Notes: a model not told the origin generated them from the sequence alone. A stretch of 64,000 bases of DNA from Rhizobium sp. BT04 (GCF_030053135.1 NZ_CP125653.1:124001-188000); one strand, 5' to 3'. Numbered from the stretch's first letter, positions 35,053 to 43,012 are shown. Made by a program: numbers and translations.

Positions 35053-35592
35053 TCAGTTCTGGGATGCGGGAAGTGCGTGCTGTGGCGCGCAGTATTTCGA
35101 ATTCTCGTACATCAGCGCGGTCGTGTCGTCGGAATGGCGTGTATCCACCACCTGCCCGATGAAGATCGTGTGCGTTCCATAGGGAACTGCGCCCATACGG
35201 CGGCAGACAACTGAGGCATGAGCGGAGCCCAGCACCATCATGCCGCGCTCGTGGCGAACCCAATCGGCAGCGTCGAAGCGGCGTTCAGGCGCAATCTTGC
35301 CGCTGAAACCTTCCGATACGGCTGCCTGCCTGTCGGTCAGAATGCTGACTGCGAATTCGGGCACCTCGAGCAGCATGTCATGCAGGTAGGTGCGATTGTT
35401 CAGGCAGATGATGAGAGATGGCGGATCCATCGAAAGCGATGTGACGGCCGTTGCCGTCATTCCATGATCCACGCCGTTGCGACAGGCGGAAATGACCGTC
35501 ACCGTCGCCGGGAAACGGCGCATGGTCGATCGAAACGCATCGCTGATCGGTGCGGGGGCCGGCGCTATGCCGAGGGCAGCAGTGGCAGACAT
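35053..35592 (-). CDS. graD: Resorcinol 4-hydroxylase, flavin reductase component
   Basis: 179 residues of the flavin_reduct family. Features: MRRFPATVTVISACRNGVDH, GMTATAVTSLSMDPPSLIIC and NNRTYLHD, which build the FMN/FAD site, and VCRRMGAVPYGTHTIFIGQV near the end. GGAGG stands before ATG 35592; the in-frame extension upstream lacks homology. It reduces free flavin with NAD(P)H and passes it to GraA. It is the first gene of the six-gene gra operon and is divergent from graR, with a palindromic site between them. Confidence 0.93.
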   Translation of the reverse strand: MSATAALGIAPAPAPISDAFRSTMRRFPATVTVISACRNGVDHGMTATAVTSLSMDPPSLIICLNNRTYLHDMLLEVPEFAVSILTDRQAAVSEGFSGKIAPERRFDAADWVRHERGMMVLGSAHASVVCRRMGAVPYGTHTIFIGQVVDTRHSDDTTALMYENSKYCAPQHALPASQN

Positions 35593-35626
35593 GATTTCCT
35601 CCCGTGTCTCCTCGGTGTCCAAATTA

Positions 35627-35653
35627 TTGCATTTGCAACTGTTGTCAATGCAA
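35627..35653. promoter_or_regulatory. Candidate GraR operator between graD and graR
   Basis: An imperfect 27-bp palindrome with ends TTGCATT and AATGCAA and inner CAAC/GTTG halves. It contains TTTGCAACTG (35632-35641), the exact reverse complement of CAGTTGCAAA found upstream of graK at 36252-36261. It lies 35 bases before the graD start. The position and symmetry fit a MarR-family dimer. Confidence 0.65.
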
Positions 35654-35790
35654 ATTTATAATTTAGGCGGAAAATGCTTGATCTACCAGCCGTTCTCGGC
35701 GGCCGAAAGCCAATCATGTTGTCATCCCGGTCATTTAGGTGCATGTCGAGAGAGCCCTCAGCAGGCCGAATCCCACCAGCAGACAGAGAT

Positions 35791-36243
35791 ATGTACAAAC
35801 TTACCGATTCCGTTCCGTATCTTCTCAACCGCGCCGGCGTGCGGATAGCCGAGGTGTTCGCGCAGAGAATTGCCGAAGACGATCTCAGCGTGGCGATGTA
35901 CCGGGTTCTGGCCATGCTCAAGGAGCGCCGGGAGAGCACCCTGGGGGATCTCGCCGACGTCGTCTCCGTCGAGATTTCGACACTTTCGCGCCTCGTCGGC
36001 ACACTGGCCAAGCGCAAGCTGGTGTCGCGAACACGTCCGGAAGATAACGGCCGTATCGTCATCGTAAGGCTGACCCCGCAGGGCGAAGCGCTGACGGAAA
36101 GGCTTATGCCGCTTGCCGTGGAACTTGAACGCACTGCGGTTCAGGACATGTCGGACGAGGAGGTCGCAGCCCTGAAGAAGGCGCTGCGCCGCATGCACAG
36201 CAACCTGCCGGCAATATCCGGAAAGGGAAAAGTTGCCAGCTGA
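35791..36243 (+). CDS. graR: MarR-family transcriptional regulator of the gra genes
   Basis: About 150 residues from ATG 35791; ATG 35743 would add 16 residues and neither has a strong ribosome site. The winged helix-turn-helix is clear: ESTLGDLADVVSVEISTLSR followed by LVGTLAKRKLVSRTRPEDN (wing) and GRIVIVRLTPQGEALTERL. The N-terminal helix YLLNRAGVRIAEVFAQRIAE forms the dimer interface. It is divergent from graD and upstream of graK, with related palindromes on both sides, so it probably represses both units until gamma-resorcylate or a product binds. A MarR-type GraR is described for this pathway. Confidence 0.88.
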   Translation: MYKLTDSVPYLLNRAGVRIAEVFAQRIAEDDLSVAMYRVLAMLKERRESTLGDLADVVSVEISTLSRLVGTLAKRKLVSRTRPEDNGRIVIVRLTPQGEALTERLMPLAVELERTAVQDMSDEEVAALKKALRRMHSNLPAISGKGKVAS

Positions 36244-36247
36244 AAAG

Positions 36248-36261
36248 TTTGCAGTTGCAAA
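36248..36261. promoter_or_regulatory. Candidate GraR operator upstream of graK
   Basis: TTTGCAGTTGCAAA is palindromic except for its two central bases and starts five bases after the graR stop codon. It shares CAGTTGCAAA with the site at 35627-35653 in opposite orientation. A TTGACA hexamer at 36302-36307 and the small inverted repeat CTCACGGGTGAG follow before graK. Confidence 0.6.
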
Positions 36262-36442
36262 TATTTTATTCGCAAGTATTTAATAACGTGTCATCGTTGT
36301 CTTGACATCGCCCGCTCACGGGTGAGTCTGGCGCTGGGAGGAACCACGCCGGCAACGATCCAGGAGGATTGTACATGGATCGACGCGGACCTGCCGCTGG
36401 CAGGAGCGTACTTCCTGTACTCAAATGTATGGGGAGGGAAAA

Positions 36443-37726
36443 TTGGCCATACAAGATCTCGCTATTGTCAAGGAACACGTTCGCAGCCCGAATGTCATCA
36501 TCGCCCTTTGTGGCCTGCTGATCCTGTTCGACGGCTATGACCTGATCGTTTACGGCGCGGTCGCGCCGGCGTTGCTCGGTGAAGCCAGCTGGGGCCTGAC
36601 GCCCGGCCTGGTCGGACGCGCTGCCTCCATCACCCTGTTCGGCATGCTGCTGGGGGCTCTGGTCGCAGGAACGCTCGCTGACAGGATAGGGCGCCGCAAG
36701 GTCATCATCGGCAGTCTGCTGAGCTTCTCCGTTATGATGATCGGCAGCGGTCTTGCGCCGAACTTTCTCGTTTTCGAGGGAACACGCTTTCTAGCCGGCC
36801 TGGGCCTTGGAGCTCTTTTTCCCACGGTAACCGCTCTAATCATCGAGTTTTCTCCGCCGAAACGGAAGGCAATGGCCTATTCGATTGCTCTTCTCGGTTA
36901 TCTGGCCGGCGGCATCATCTCGGGCGTCCTCGGAATGCTGCTGATACAGACATACGGATGGCGTCCACTGATGATCATCGGCGGCGCACCGATCCTGCTT
37001 CTGCCTTTCTTCATCCGCCTCATCCCTGAATCCCCCGAATGGCTGGCAACGAAGAACCGCCGGACCGAAGCCAACCAGATTGCAAACCAGTACGGGCTGC
37101 CCGATCCCGTAGCCAGGCCTGTTGCGTCACGCCAAGTGGGCATCCGGTCGCTGTTTTCCGAAGGTCGCCTGCTGCCGACATTGAACGCATGGGGCATCCA
37201 CTTCTGTTCGCTTCTGCTCACATTCGGCATGGTCAACTGGCTTCCGACCATCATGAACAAGATGGGCTATGACCTCGGTTCCGCCCTGCTCTTCTCCGTA
37301 ACCCTCAATCTCGGAGCCGCAATCGGCCTCCTGATCGGCGCAAGGATTGCCGACCGCGGAAATGTCAAAATAGTCGTCGCAGGCATGTTTCTTCTCGGAG
37401 CCTGCTCGATCTGGTTGCTGACGCAGGTGGATCAGGGCCTCCAGGTCTATGGACTCGTCGCACTTGCAGGTACAGGAACGATCGGCACGCAGATCCTCGC
37501 CAACGTTCTCGTTGGAAACCTCTATCCGGTCGAGATCCGTGGAACTGGCCTTGGCTTCTCGCTGGGCATCGGCCGTATCGGAGGCATGATAGGACCGGCC
37601 ATCGGCGGTGCGGTTCTGGGTGCAGGCCTGGCTCCGCAGTGGAACTTCTACATCTTCGCATCGGTCGGAGCCGTAGGATGCGTCCTCGCACTCATGACAT
37701 TGCTGTATCGGAGAAAGGCTGATTGA
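36443..37726 (+). CDS. graK: MFS aromatic-acid transporter, probable gamma-resorcylate carrier
   Basis: 427 residues with twelve membrane helices. Major-facilitator marks of the aromatic acid:H+ symporter group: ILFDGYDLIVYGAVAPALLG with the conserved Asp in helix 1, GTLADRIGRRKVIIGS (loop 2-3) and RFLAGLGLGALFPTVTALI. The start is taken as TTG 36443 because GGGGAGGG lies just in front; ATG 36425 has no ribosome site. PcaK-like proteins import benzoate-type acids by proton symport. Its place after graR and its shared operator argue that it brings in gamma-resorcylate. Confidence 0.9.
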   Translation: MAIQDLAIVKEHVRSPNVIIALCGLLILFDGYDLIVYGAVAPALLGEASWGLTPGLVGRAASITLFGMLLGALVAGTLADRIGRRKVIIGSLLSFSVMMIGSGLAPNFLVFEGTRFLAGLGLGALFPTVTALIIEFSPPKRKAMAYSIALLGYLAGGIISGVLGMLLIQTYGWRPLMIIGGAPILLLPFFIRLIPESPEWLATKNRRTEANQIANQYGLPDPVARPVASRQVGIRSLFSEGRLLPTLNAWGIHFCSLLLTFGMVNWLPTIMNKMGYDLGSALLFSVTLNLGAAIGLLIGARIADRGNVKIVVAGMFLLGACSIWLLTQVDQGLQVYGLVALAGTGTIGTQILANVLVGNLYPVEIRGTGLGFSLGIGRIGGMIGPAIGGAVLGAGLAPQWNFYIFASVGAVGCVLALMTLLYRRKAD

Positions 37727-37734
37727 TTGCCAGA

Positions 37735-37770
37735 TTGTCGGCGGGTCTGGGATCCAGTGCCTGCCGACAA
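37735..37770 (+). terminator. Possible terminator after graK
   Basis: TTGTCGGC (37735-37742) and GCCGACAA (37763-37770) pair, with further partial pairing (GGG/CCT) inside a 20-base loop. It lies eight bases after the graK stop and has no T run, so efficiency is doubtful. Confidence 0.35.
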
Positions 37771-37814
37771 TGCAAACCTGGTGAAGCCAAAAATCTGAAA
37801 GATTGCAACGTGCT

Positions 37815-38099
37815 CTAATGAACCATTCCGCGTGGTTTCGCCCGGTTGGCAAATTGGTGGACGAGCATGATGCCCTGCTCGAGGAGCAACTCGGCCGCCC
37901 GCAGATCGTGCGGCGCAAGCTCACCGGATAGTCCGCGGATCGTATTGGCGATGCAGACGGAGTTGGCGACGAAGCGGGCGTCGCCCTCCCCTTCGGCCTC
38001 CTCGGCGGTTGCTTCCAAGGCATCGGCGACGGTGTCGAGCAGGCTCGACCGTTCAACAAGCGTCATGTCGTTCAGGGTTTTCGAAATGCCGTTCATCAT
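37815..38099 (-). CDS. Small conserved-type hypothetical protein
   Basis: 94 residues from ATG 38099, with GAGGAG in front. The sequence is helical and acidic in the middle (ALEATAEEAEGEGDARFVAN), followed by SVCIANTIRGLSGELAPHDL and RAAELLLEQGIMLVHQFANR. There is no signal or membrane segment. No family is recognised. It lies between the gra cluster and a NUDIX gene on the same strand but well separated, so it is probably a single transcription unit. Confidence 0.7.
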   Translation of the reverse strand: MMNGISKTLNDMTLVERSSLLDTVADALEATAEEAEGEGDARFVANSVCIANTIRGLSGELAPHDLRAAELLLEQGIMLVHQFANRAKPRGMVH

Positions 38100-38268
38100 T
38101 GTCTCCTCGCGCGTTCTCAAGGCGGCCCGCAGCGCCGATTTCTCGATTTGAGAGAGGTGGCTGTGACTGTCAGATGGAGATGGATGTCTGCAGAAGCAAC
38201 GCATGGCTGCCGCGCGCTTCACGCATGCGTACAGCACGACGGGCGGATCAATCACTATTTCGCACCGA

Positions 38269-38733
38269 TCATTGCTGATGCTTCAGGAGGTCGGCAAGCA
38301 TCGCCCGCTGCCCTTTCAAGAGCTTTGTTGCTGCCTCGGCGAGGGAAAACCAGCCTGCACGATCAACCTCCGGAAAGCTCTTGACTCGGCCCGATTTCGG
38401 CGGCCACTCCATTTGAAATTCGGAGTTCCGGATCGCGGTCAGGTCGAGCACCGGATCGGCTTCGATCGACCAGGCGACGACGATCTTGCCGCCATGCTGC
38501 CGGTATTCACCCAGCCGTGTGAAGATGCCGTCGACGGCCACACCCAGCTCTTCGGCCGTCTCCCGCATCGCCGCCGCCAGCTCATCCTCTCCCGGCTCGA
38601 CCAGGCCTTTCGGGATCGACCAGGCAGCCTCGTCTTTCCCAGCCCAAAAGGGACCGCCTGGATGGACGAGAAGGACTTCGAGGTCCTTGGACACGCGCCG
38701 ATAGATGAGAAGCCCGGCGCTGCGGATTGCCAT
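38269..38733 (-). CDS. NUDIX hydrolase
   Basis: 154 residues. The Nudix box is complete: G-LVEPG-E-DELAAAM-RETAEELG fits Gx5Ex7REUxEExGU, with the metal-binding glutamates present. The N-terminal part (SAGLLIYRRVSKDLEVLLVH, PGGPFWAGKDEAAWSIPKG) resembles the diadenosine-polyphosphate or DUF-type NUDIX group that hydrolyses nucleoside diphosphate derivatives. It lies 24 bases after a small Cys-rich gene on the same strand and is probably co-transcribed with it. The substrate is not predictable. Confidence 0.9.
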   Translation of the reverse strand: MAIRSAGLLIYRRVSKDLEVLLVHPGGPFWAGKDEAAWSIPKGLVEPGEDELAAAMRETAEELGVAVDGIFTRLGEYRQHGGKIVVAWSIEADPVLDLTAIRNSEFQMEWPPKSGRVKSFPEVDRAGWFSLAEAATKLLKGQRAMLADLLKHQQ

Positions 38734-38757
38734 CGCGTTGTGCTCTTCTTGCGTTCA

Positions 38758-38925
38758 TCAAGAGGCCAGGCATTCCTCGCAGATGCCGCAGCCGTCGTCG
38801 TCCATCCACCGGCACCGGCGCTTGCAGCATAGGCAAGCACGGCCATCGGCCCGCTCTTTTGTGTCTTCCGGAGGAATGATCTCGATCGTCGTCTCGAACA
38901 GGGTGTCAGCTACAAGTTCCGCCAT
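38758..38925 (-). CDS. Small cysteine-rich, zinc-ribbon-like protein
   Basis: 55 residues, ATG at 38925 after a weak GGAG-type site. The C-terminal half holds six cysteines: CLCCKRRC near 31-38 and CGICEEC near 46-52. The pattern suggests binding of one zinc ion. The N-terminal half is acidic (FETTIEIIPPEDTKERADGR). It directly precedes the NUDIX gene. No family was recognised; it could be a nucleic-acid or protein adaptor. Length and frame are consistent with a real gene, and the opposite frames here carry no alternative protein. Confidence 0.6.
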   Translation of the reverse strand: MAELVADTLFETTIEIIPPEDTKERADGRACLCCKRRCRWMDDDGCGICEECLAS

Positions 38926-39036
38926 CTCGTCGCTCCATCGGTCTCTTCATATGAGATAGGAGGGGCGACCGACATCGGCAAGTTCTCCGCGACGGCAGCG
39001 GCAGGGCGTCTGCCGTGCCGCCGGGATTGGGGGATG

Positions 39037-39435
39037 TCAGTGACTGGCCGGAATGCGGGCGATGACCTTTATCTCGAAGTCGAAGCCGGCGAGCCAGTTT
39101 ACGCCAAGCGCCGTCCAATTCGGATAGGGCGGCTTGCTGAAAATCTCCTGCTTGACCGCCATGATCGTTCCGAACTGGTTTTCGGGGTCGGTGTGGAAGG
39201 AGGTGACATCGACGATATTATCGAGCGTGCAGCCCGCGGCACTCAGCGTCGCCTTCAGGTTTTCGAAGGCCAGCCGGACCTGGCGTTCGAAATCGGGTTC
39301 GGGCGTCCCGTCCGAGCGGCTGCCGACCTGTCCTGATACAAACAGTAGATCGCCGGATCGGATGGCGGCGGAATAGCCGTGCTCCTCGTAAAGAGCGTGC
39401 CTTTCGGCAGGAAAGATTGCTTCGCGTTGGGTCAT
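39037..39435 (-). CDS. RidA/YjgF/YER057c/UK114-family protein
   Basis: 132 residues. The RidA fold is evident: AIRSGDLLFVSGQVGSRSDG, QVRLAFENLKATLSAAGCTL, DNIVDVTSFHTD and a C-terminal segment with WLAGFDFEIKVIARIP, where the Arg normally contacts the substrate. Family members deaminate reactive enamine/imine intermediates; many operon-linked variants have narrower roles. AAAGAGAG precedes ATG 39435. It is divergent from a TetR-family gene with three operator copies between them, so it is almost certainly under that regulator. Confidence 0.9.
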   Translation of the reverse strand: MTQREAIFPAERHALYEEHGYSAAIRSGDLLFVSGQVGSRSDGTPEPDFERQVRLAFENLKATLSAAGCTLDNIVDVTSFHTDPENQFGTIMAVKQEIFSKPPYPNWTALGVNWLAGFDFEIKVIARIPASH

Positions 39436-39508
39436 TCTGATCTCTCTTTCTTGTTGGGAACACCGATGAGGGTCTGGCGACGCTTCACAAGCACGCCCTT
39501 CATTTGAT

Positions 39509-39572
39509 ATACGGTACGTATGTGATATAGCTGACATACGCGTCGTATGTAAAGTCCATATACGCTTCGTAT
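39509..39572. promoter_or_regulatory. Three tandem operator copies between the RidA and TetR genes
   Basis: The palindrome ATACG-N3-CGTAT occurs at 39509-39521 (spacer GTA), 39536-39548 (CGT) and 39560-39572 (CTT). Centre spacings are 27 and 24 bases, close to whole helical turns. Each copy is followed by GTGA or GTAA. The third copy ends 16 bases before the TetR start, so binding would also block the regulator's own gene. Confidence 0.8.
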
Positions 39573-39588
39573 GTGAATTGAGGATCGA

Positions 39589-40182
39589 ATGGCGAAAACA
39601 CGCAGCGAAACCGTGCAGGAAAACCGCGCCAAACTGATCGTGGCGGCGCGAAAGGCTTTTGCCGAAAAAGGGTACGCCGCAGCGTCGATGGACGAGCTGA
39701 CGGCTGACGCCGGTCTGACACGGGGCGCGCTTTACCACAACTTCGGGGACAAGCGCGGGCTGCTGGCAGCCGTCGTCGAGCAGATCGATACCGAAATGGC
39801 GGCGCGCGCCAAAGAGATCGGGGCGCGGGCAGGCAACGATTGGCAGGGCCTGCTCGCCGAGGGTGCGGCCTATATCGAGATGGCGCTCAATCCGGAAGTC
39901 CAGCGCATCGTGCTGCTCGACGGACCGGCGGTGTTGGGCGATCCCTCGCAATGGCCGAGCCAGAACAATTGTCTGCAGGTGACCAAGAGCGCTGTGGAGC
40001 GCCTAACCGCACAAGGCATCCTCAAGCCGCTGGACGCAGAAGCGGCCGCCCGATTGCTGAGCGGCGCGGCTCTCAATGCCGCTCTCTGGATCGCCGCCAG
40101 CGAAAACCCGCAGAGCGTGCTGCCGAAGGCGGTCGAGGCTTTTCATGCCTTGGCGGCAGGTCTGCTTTTGCAGCGTTTGTGA
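39589..40182 (+). CDS. TetR-family transcriptional regulator
   Basis: 197 residues. N-terminal TetR helix-turn-helix: NRAKLIVAARKAFAEKGYAA, ASMDELTADAGLTRGALYHN, FGDKRGLLAAVVEQ. The C-terminal ligand domain (TetR_C_33-like, with EGAAYIEMALNPEVQRIVLL, DGPAVLG) is of the type found in regulators of drug or quinone responses. It is divergent from the RidA gene; the three ATACG-N3-CGTAT sites in between are its obvious operators. It probably represses both genes. The ligand is unknown. Confidence 0.92.
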   Translation: MAKTRSETVQENRAKLIVAARKAFAEKGYAAASMDELTADAGLTRGALYHNFGDKRGLLAAVVEQIDTEMAARAKEIGARAGNDWQGLLAEGAAYIEMALNPEVQRIVLLDGPAVLGDPSQWPSQNNCLQVTKSAVERLTAQGILKPLDAEAAARLLSGAALNAALWIAASENPQSVLPKAVEAFHALAAGLLLQRL

Positions 40183-40191
40183 TCTGCTAGA

Positions 40192-40232
40192 GCAATTCCA
40201 GGCAAATCGCGAAGCGCTTTGCCTGGAATTGC
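40192..40232. repeat. Rhizobial-type palindromic repeat, possible terminator
   Basis: GCAATTCCAGGCAAA (40192-40206) and TTTGCCTGGAATTGC (40218-40232) are perfect 15-base arms around an 11-base loop. The element begins (ga)GCAATTCCAGG and ends GGAATTGCgttaaaaa, the form of a dispersed intergenic palindrome familiar from Rhizobium and Agrobacterium genomes. It sits between the convergent TetR and peroxiredoxin-like genes and may serve as a terminator. Confidence 0.7.
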
Positions 40233-40270
40233 GTTAAAAATAAAAAAGCTGGCTGACCGTTGGCTGCAGG

Positions 40271-40951
40271 TCAGTGCCCAAGGCTGCCGGCGGCGGCGAT
40301 GATCTCCGCCGCAGTCGGGAAGACGGAGAGGTTGTTCGGCTCGTCGAGCGCCTCGATTCGTGCCCAGCCGATGGTGCCGTTCGCATTAACCAGGAAGTGC
40401 CCGACGAGCTGGGTAGCGTGGTTCGCGAAGATCGCATGATCGGCTTCGGTCAGCTCGAAGCGGTCTTTGGCGTTGAGTATCGTGTTGGCTTCCATCGGGT
40501 GCAGCGGTTCCGGCAGTTCGCCGGTGGGGTTGATGCGTACCGCCTGGAACTGCGCCATCGTTGCGGCATAGGGCCATTCGGGCCGCTCGCGGCTCCCATC
40601 GGGCAGGAACTCGGCATGCGGCACACCGTAGGCCCGATGCGTGCGGCAGTCCGGGTCACATAGAAGCGTTATCGGCGTCGGCCGGTGGCGGAAATACAGG
40701 CGGGCACGTTCCACCGGCGTGTTGATAACGGCCACGGTCTCCACCCCGGCGGCGCGCAGGGTCGGCTCTACGCTGGCAAGCCGTTCCAGTTGGCGCCGGC
40801 AGAACGGGCAGTGCAGCCCGCGAAAGAAGCCGATCAGGAACGGGTGACCTCTCAAGTCGGCGAATGAGACCGTTCCGTCGAAGTTGGCTGCGGCCAGTGC
40901 GAATCCGGGCGCGGCTTCTCCAGGTTGCAGCGGGCGTTTCTGGTCTCCCAT
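40271..40951 (-). CDS. Peroxiredoxin-like/AhpC-TSA redoxin protein
   Basis: 226 residues with a thioredoxin fold. The active-site stretch FFRGLHCPFCRRQLERLASV has Cys48 and Cys51 (CPFC), giving a CxxC pair and not the usual peroxiredoxin PxxxTxxC. ETVAVINTPVERARLYFRHR and ITLLCDPDCRTHRAYGV follow, as in AhpC/TSA proteins. The C-terminal 70 residues include DHAIFANHATQLVGHFLVNA. It probably reduces peroxides or disulfides in the cytoplasm, since it has no signal peptide. A longer TetR-proximal palindrome ends its transcript. Confidence 0.85.
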   Translation of the reverse strand: MGDQKRPLQPGEAAPGFALAAANFDGTVSFADLRGHPFLIGFFRGLHCPFCRRQLERLASVEPTLRAAGVETVAVINTPVERARLYFRHRPTPITLLCDPDCRTHRAYGVPHAEFLPDGSRERPEWPYAATMAQFQAVRINPTGELPEPLHPMEANTILNAKDRFELTEADHAIFANHATQLVGHFLVNANGTIGWARIEALDEPNNLSVFPTAAEIIAAAGSLGH

Positions 40952-41074
40952 GGAATAATTCCTTTATCGTATCGTCCACGAGGACGACCGAAATTCAACT
41001 ATACCACTTGCGGCAAGAAGGCCCAGTGCTTGACGCTGAGACGCTGGATGTGGTCGGCAGGCCATTTGCCGCGG

Positions 41075-41974
41075 TCACTCCTTCACCGCCCCGGTCATCG
41101 AGGAAACATAGTAATCCACGAAGAACGAGTAGAGGATGACCACCGGGAGCGAGCCGAACAGGGCTCCCGCCATCAGCGCCCCCCATTCGAAGACATCGCC
41201 GCGCACCAGCTCGGTCAGCACGCCGACCGGGATGGTTTTGTTTTCCGAGGACTGAATGAAAGTAAGGGCATAGATGAATTCGTTCCAGGACAGCGTGAAG
41301 GCGAAGATGCCGGCGGAAATCAGCCCCGGCACGGCCAGCGGCAAGATGATCTTGATGAGGATCTGCCATCGGTTGGCGCCATCCACCAGCGCGCTTTCCT
41401 CCAGCTCGAAGGGGATCGAGCGGAAATAACCCATCAGCAGCCAGGTGCAGAAGGGAATGAGGAAGGTCGGGTAGGTGAAGATCAGTGCCAGCCGCGAGTC
41501 GTAGATCCCGAGCTTGAAGACGATGAAGGCAAGCGGGATGAAGAGGATCGACGGCGGCACGAGGTAGGCGAGGAAGATCACCAGGCCGACCGAACGCGAG
41601 CCGGTGAAACGGACGCGCTCGATGGCATAGGCGCCCAGGACCGAGGCCACCAGCGAGAGGAAGGTGGAGCAGACCGCCACCAGCATCGTGTTCCACAGCC
41701 AGCCCGGATAGGAGGTTTCGAGGAACAGATATTTGATGTGCGCGAGCGTCGGTCCCACCACCCAGAACGGGCTGTAATTGCTGTAGTCGGTCAGCTGTTC
41801 GTTGGGTTTCACCGCGGTGATCGCCATCCAGTAGAAGGGAAAGAGCAGCACGAAGACGAAGACGGCCATCGGCAGGTAGAGCATCACGATCCGCCGCGGC
41901 AGGCGGTTCAGATAGCTCATGCCTTCGGCATTGTCGGTCAGGGCCTGATCGGCGGTGTTGGAATGTGTCGACAT
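41075..41974 (-). CDS. Carbohydrate ABC transporter permease (MalG/UgpE type)
   Basis: 299 residues, six membrane helices. After a polar N-terminus the first helix is VMLYLPMAVFVFVLLFPFYW. The EAA loop GYFRSIPFELEESALVDGAN with the conserved Gly, and the C-terminal helix of the CUT1 family, are present. ATG 41974 is chosen as GGAG lies eight bases upstream; an ATG two codons earlier is too close to it. It is the distal gene of ATPase, binding protein, permease, permease on the minus strand. Confidence 0.92.
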   Translation of the reverse strand: MSTHSNTADQALTDNAEGMSYLNRLPRRIVMLYLPMAVFVFVLLFPFYWMAITAVKPNEQLTDYSNYSPFWVVGPTLAHIKYLFLETSYPGWLWNTMLVAVCSTFLSLVASVLGAYAIERVRFTGSRSVGLVIFLAYLVPPSILFIPLAFIVFKLGIYDSRLALIFTYPTFLIPFCTWLLMGYFRSIPFELEESALVDGANRWQILIKIILPLAVPGLISAGIFAFTLSWNEFIYALTFIQSSENKTIPVGVLTELVRGDVFEWGALMAGALFGSLPVVILYSFFVDYYVSSMTGAVKE

Positions 41975-41997
41975 CGTCATTCTCCAAATCTTGGCGC

Positions 41998-42930
41998 TTA
42001 ATCCTGGCCGCCCTGTTGCCATTTGCGCCGTTGCAGGCCGAAGAAGCTGAACATGATGGCGCCGAGCAGGAAGGGCACCATGGCGACCGCGATGGCCGCA
42101 CCCTCGCCGAGCTGGCCGCCGGGAATGCCGCGCTGGAACGACAGCGTTGCCATCAGATGCGTCGCGTTGACGGGGCCGCCCTTGGTCAGCACGTAGATGA
42201 GCTGGAAATCGGTAAAGGTGAAAAGCACCGAGAAGGTCATGACGACGGCGATGATCGGCGTCAGCATCGGCAGCGTCACATAGCGGAAACGCTGCCAGCT
42301 GGTGGCGCCGTCGAGCGAGGCTGCCTCCTGCAGCGATGCCGGGATGGTCTGCAGCCCGGCGAGCAGCGAGATTGCCACGAAGGGAATGCCGCGCCAGACA
42401 TTGGCGACGATGACGGAGATACGCGCATTGATCGGGTCGCCGAGGAAGTTGATCGGTCCGCTGATCAGCCCCAGCTTCATCAGCGACCACGAGATGATCG
42501 AGAACTGCGAATCATAGATCCACCAGAAGGCCAGCGCCGAAAGTACCGTCGGCACCACCCAGGGCAGCAGGACGATTGCCCGGAAGAAGGATTTGTAGGG
42601 CAGGTGCTGGTTGAGCAGCATCGCCAGCCAGAGGCCGAGCGCGAATTTCAGCACCGAGGCGACGAAGGTATACAGAACGGTGTTGAAGACCGACAGCCAG
42701 AACACCGAGTCGTCCATCAGGAACTGGTAGTTCTCAAGCCCGATGAAGATGCCGTCGCGGCCGATCCTCGTATCGGTGAACCCAAGCCAGACGCCGAGCC
42801 CCAGCGGGTAGGTGAGAAAGCAGACGAGGAACACCGCCGCCGGCAGCATGAACAGGAAGCCGAGCACATTGTTGTTCTGCAGGAGCGAAGAGACCGGCCC
42901 ACGTCTATTCTCCGAATTCGCCATCGACAT
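41998..42930 (-). CDS. Carbohydrate ABC transporter permease (MalF/UgpA type)
   Basis: 310 residues with six helices. Start: FLFMLPAAVFLVCFLTYPLG, LGVWLGFTDTRIG, typical of CUT1 first permeases. The EAA loop is LQTIPASLQEAASLDGATSW with QRFRYVTLPMLTP. The 24-base spacing to the next permease and the gene order indicate one operon. It forms the channel together with the MalG-type subunit. Confidence 0.92.
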   Translation of the reverse strand: MSMANSENRRGPVSSLLQNNNVLGFLFMLPAAVFLVCFLTYPLGLGVWLGFTDTRIGRDGIFIGLENYQFLMDDSVFWLSVFNTVLYTFVASVLKFALGLWLAMLLNQHLPYKSFFRAIVLLPWVVPTVLSALAFWWIYDSQFSIISWSLMKLGLISGPINFLGDPINARISVIVANVWRGIPFVAISLLAGLQTIPASLQEAASLDGATSWQRFRYVTLPMLTPIIAVVMTFSVLFTFTDFQLIYVLTKGGPVNATHLMATLSFQRGIPGGQLGEGAAIAVAMVPFLLGAIMFSFFGLQRRKWQQGGQD

Positions 42931-43012
42931 TGCTTATCTCCCAGATCGCCTTTTGAACCCCAGATCTTGCGGCATGCCGAAGGCCGGCATGCCGCTTGTT
43001 TCGAGGTGCGGG

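Noticed and set aside
37127..38059. 310-codon minus-strand ORF over the end of graK
   Set aside because: Antisense to conserved membrane helices of graK and without protein-like features; the real minus-strand gene here is the smaller one at 37815-38099.
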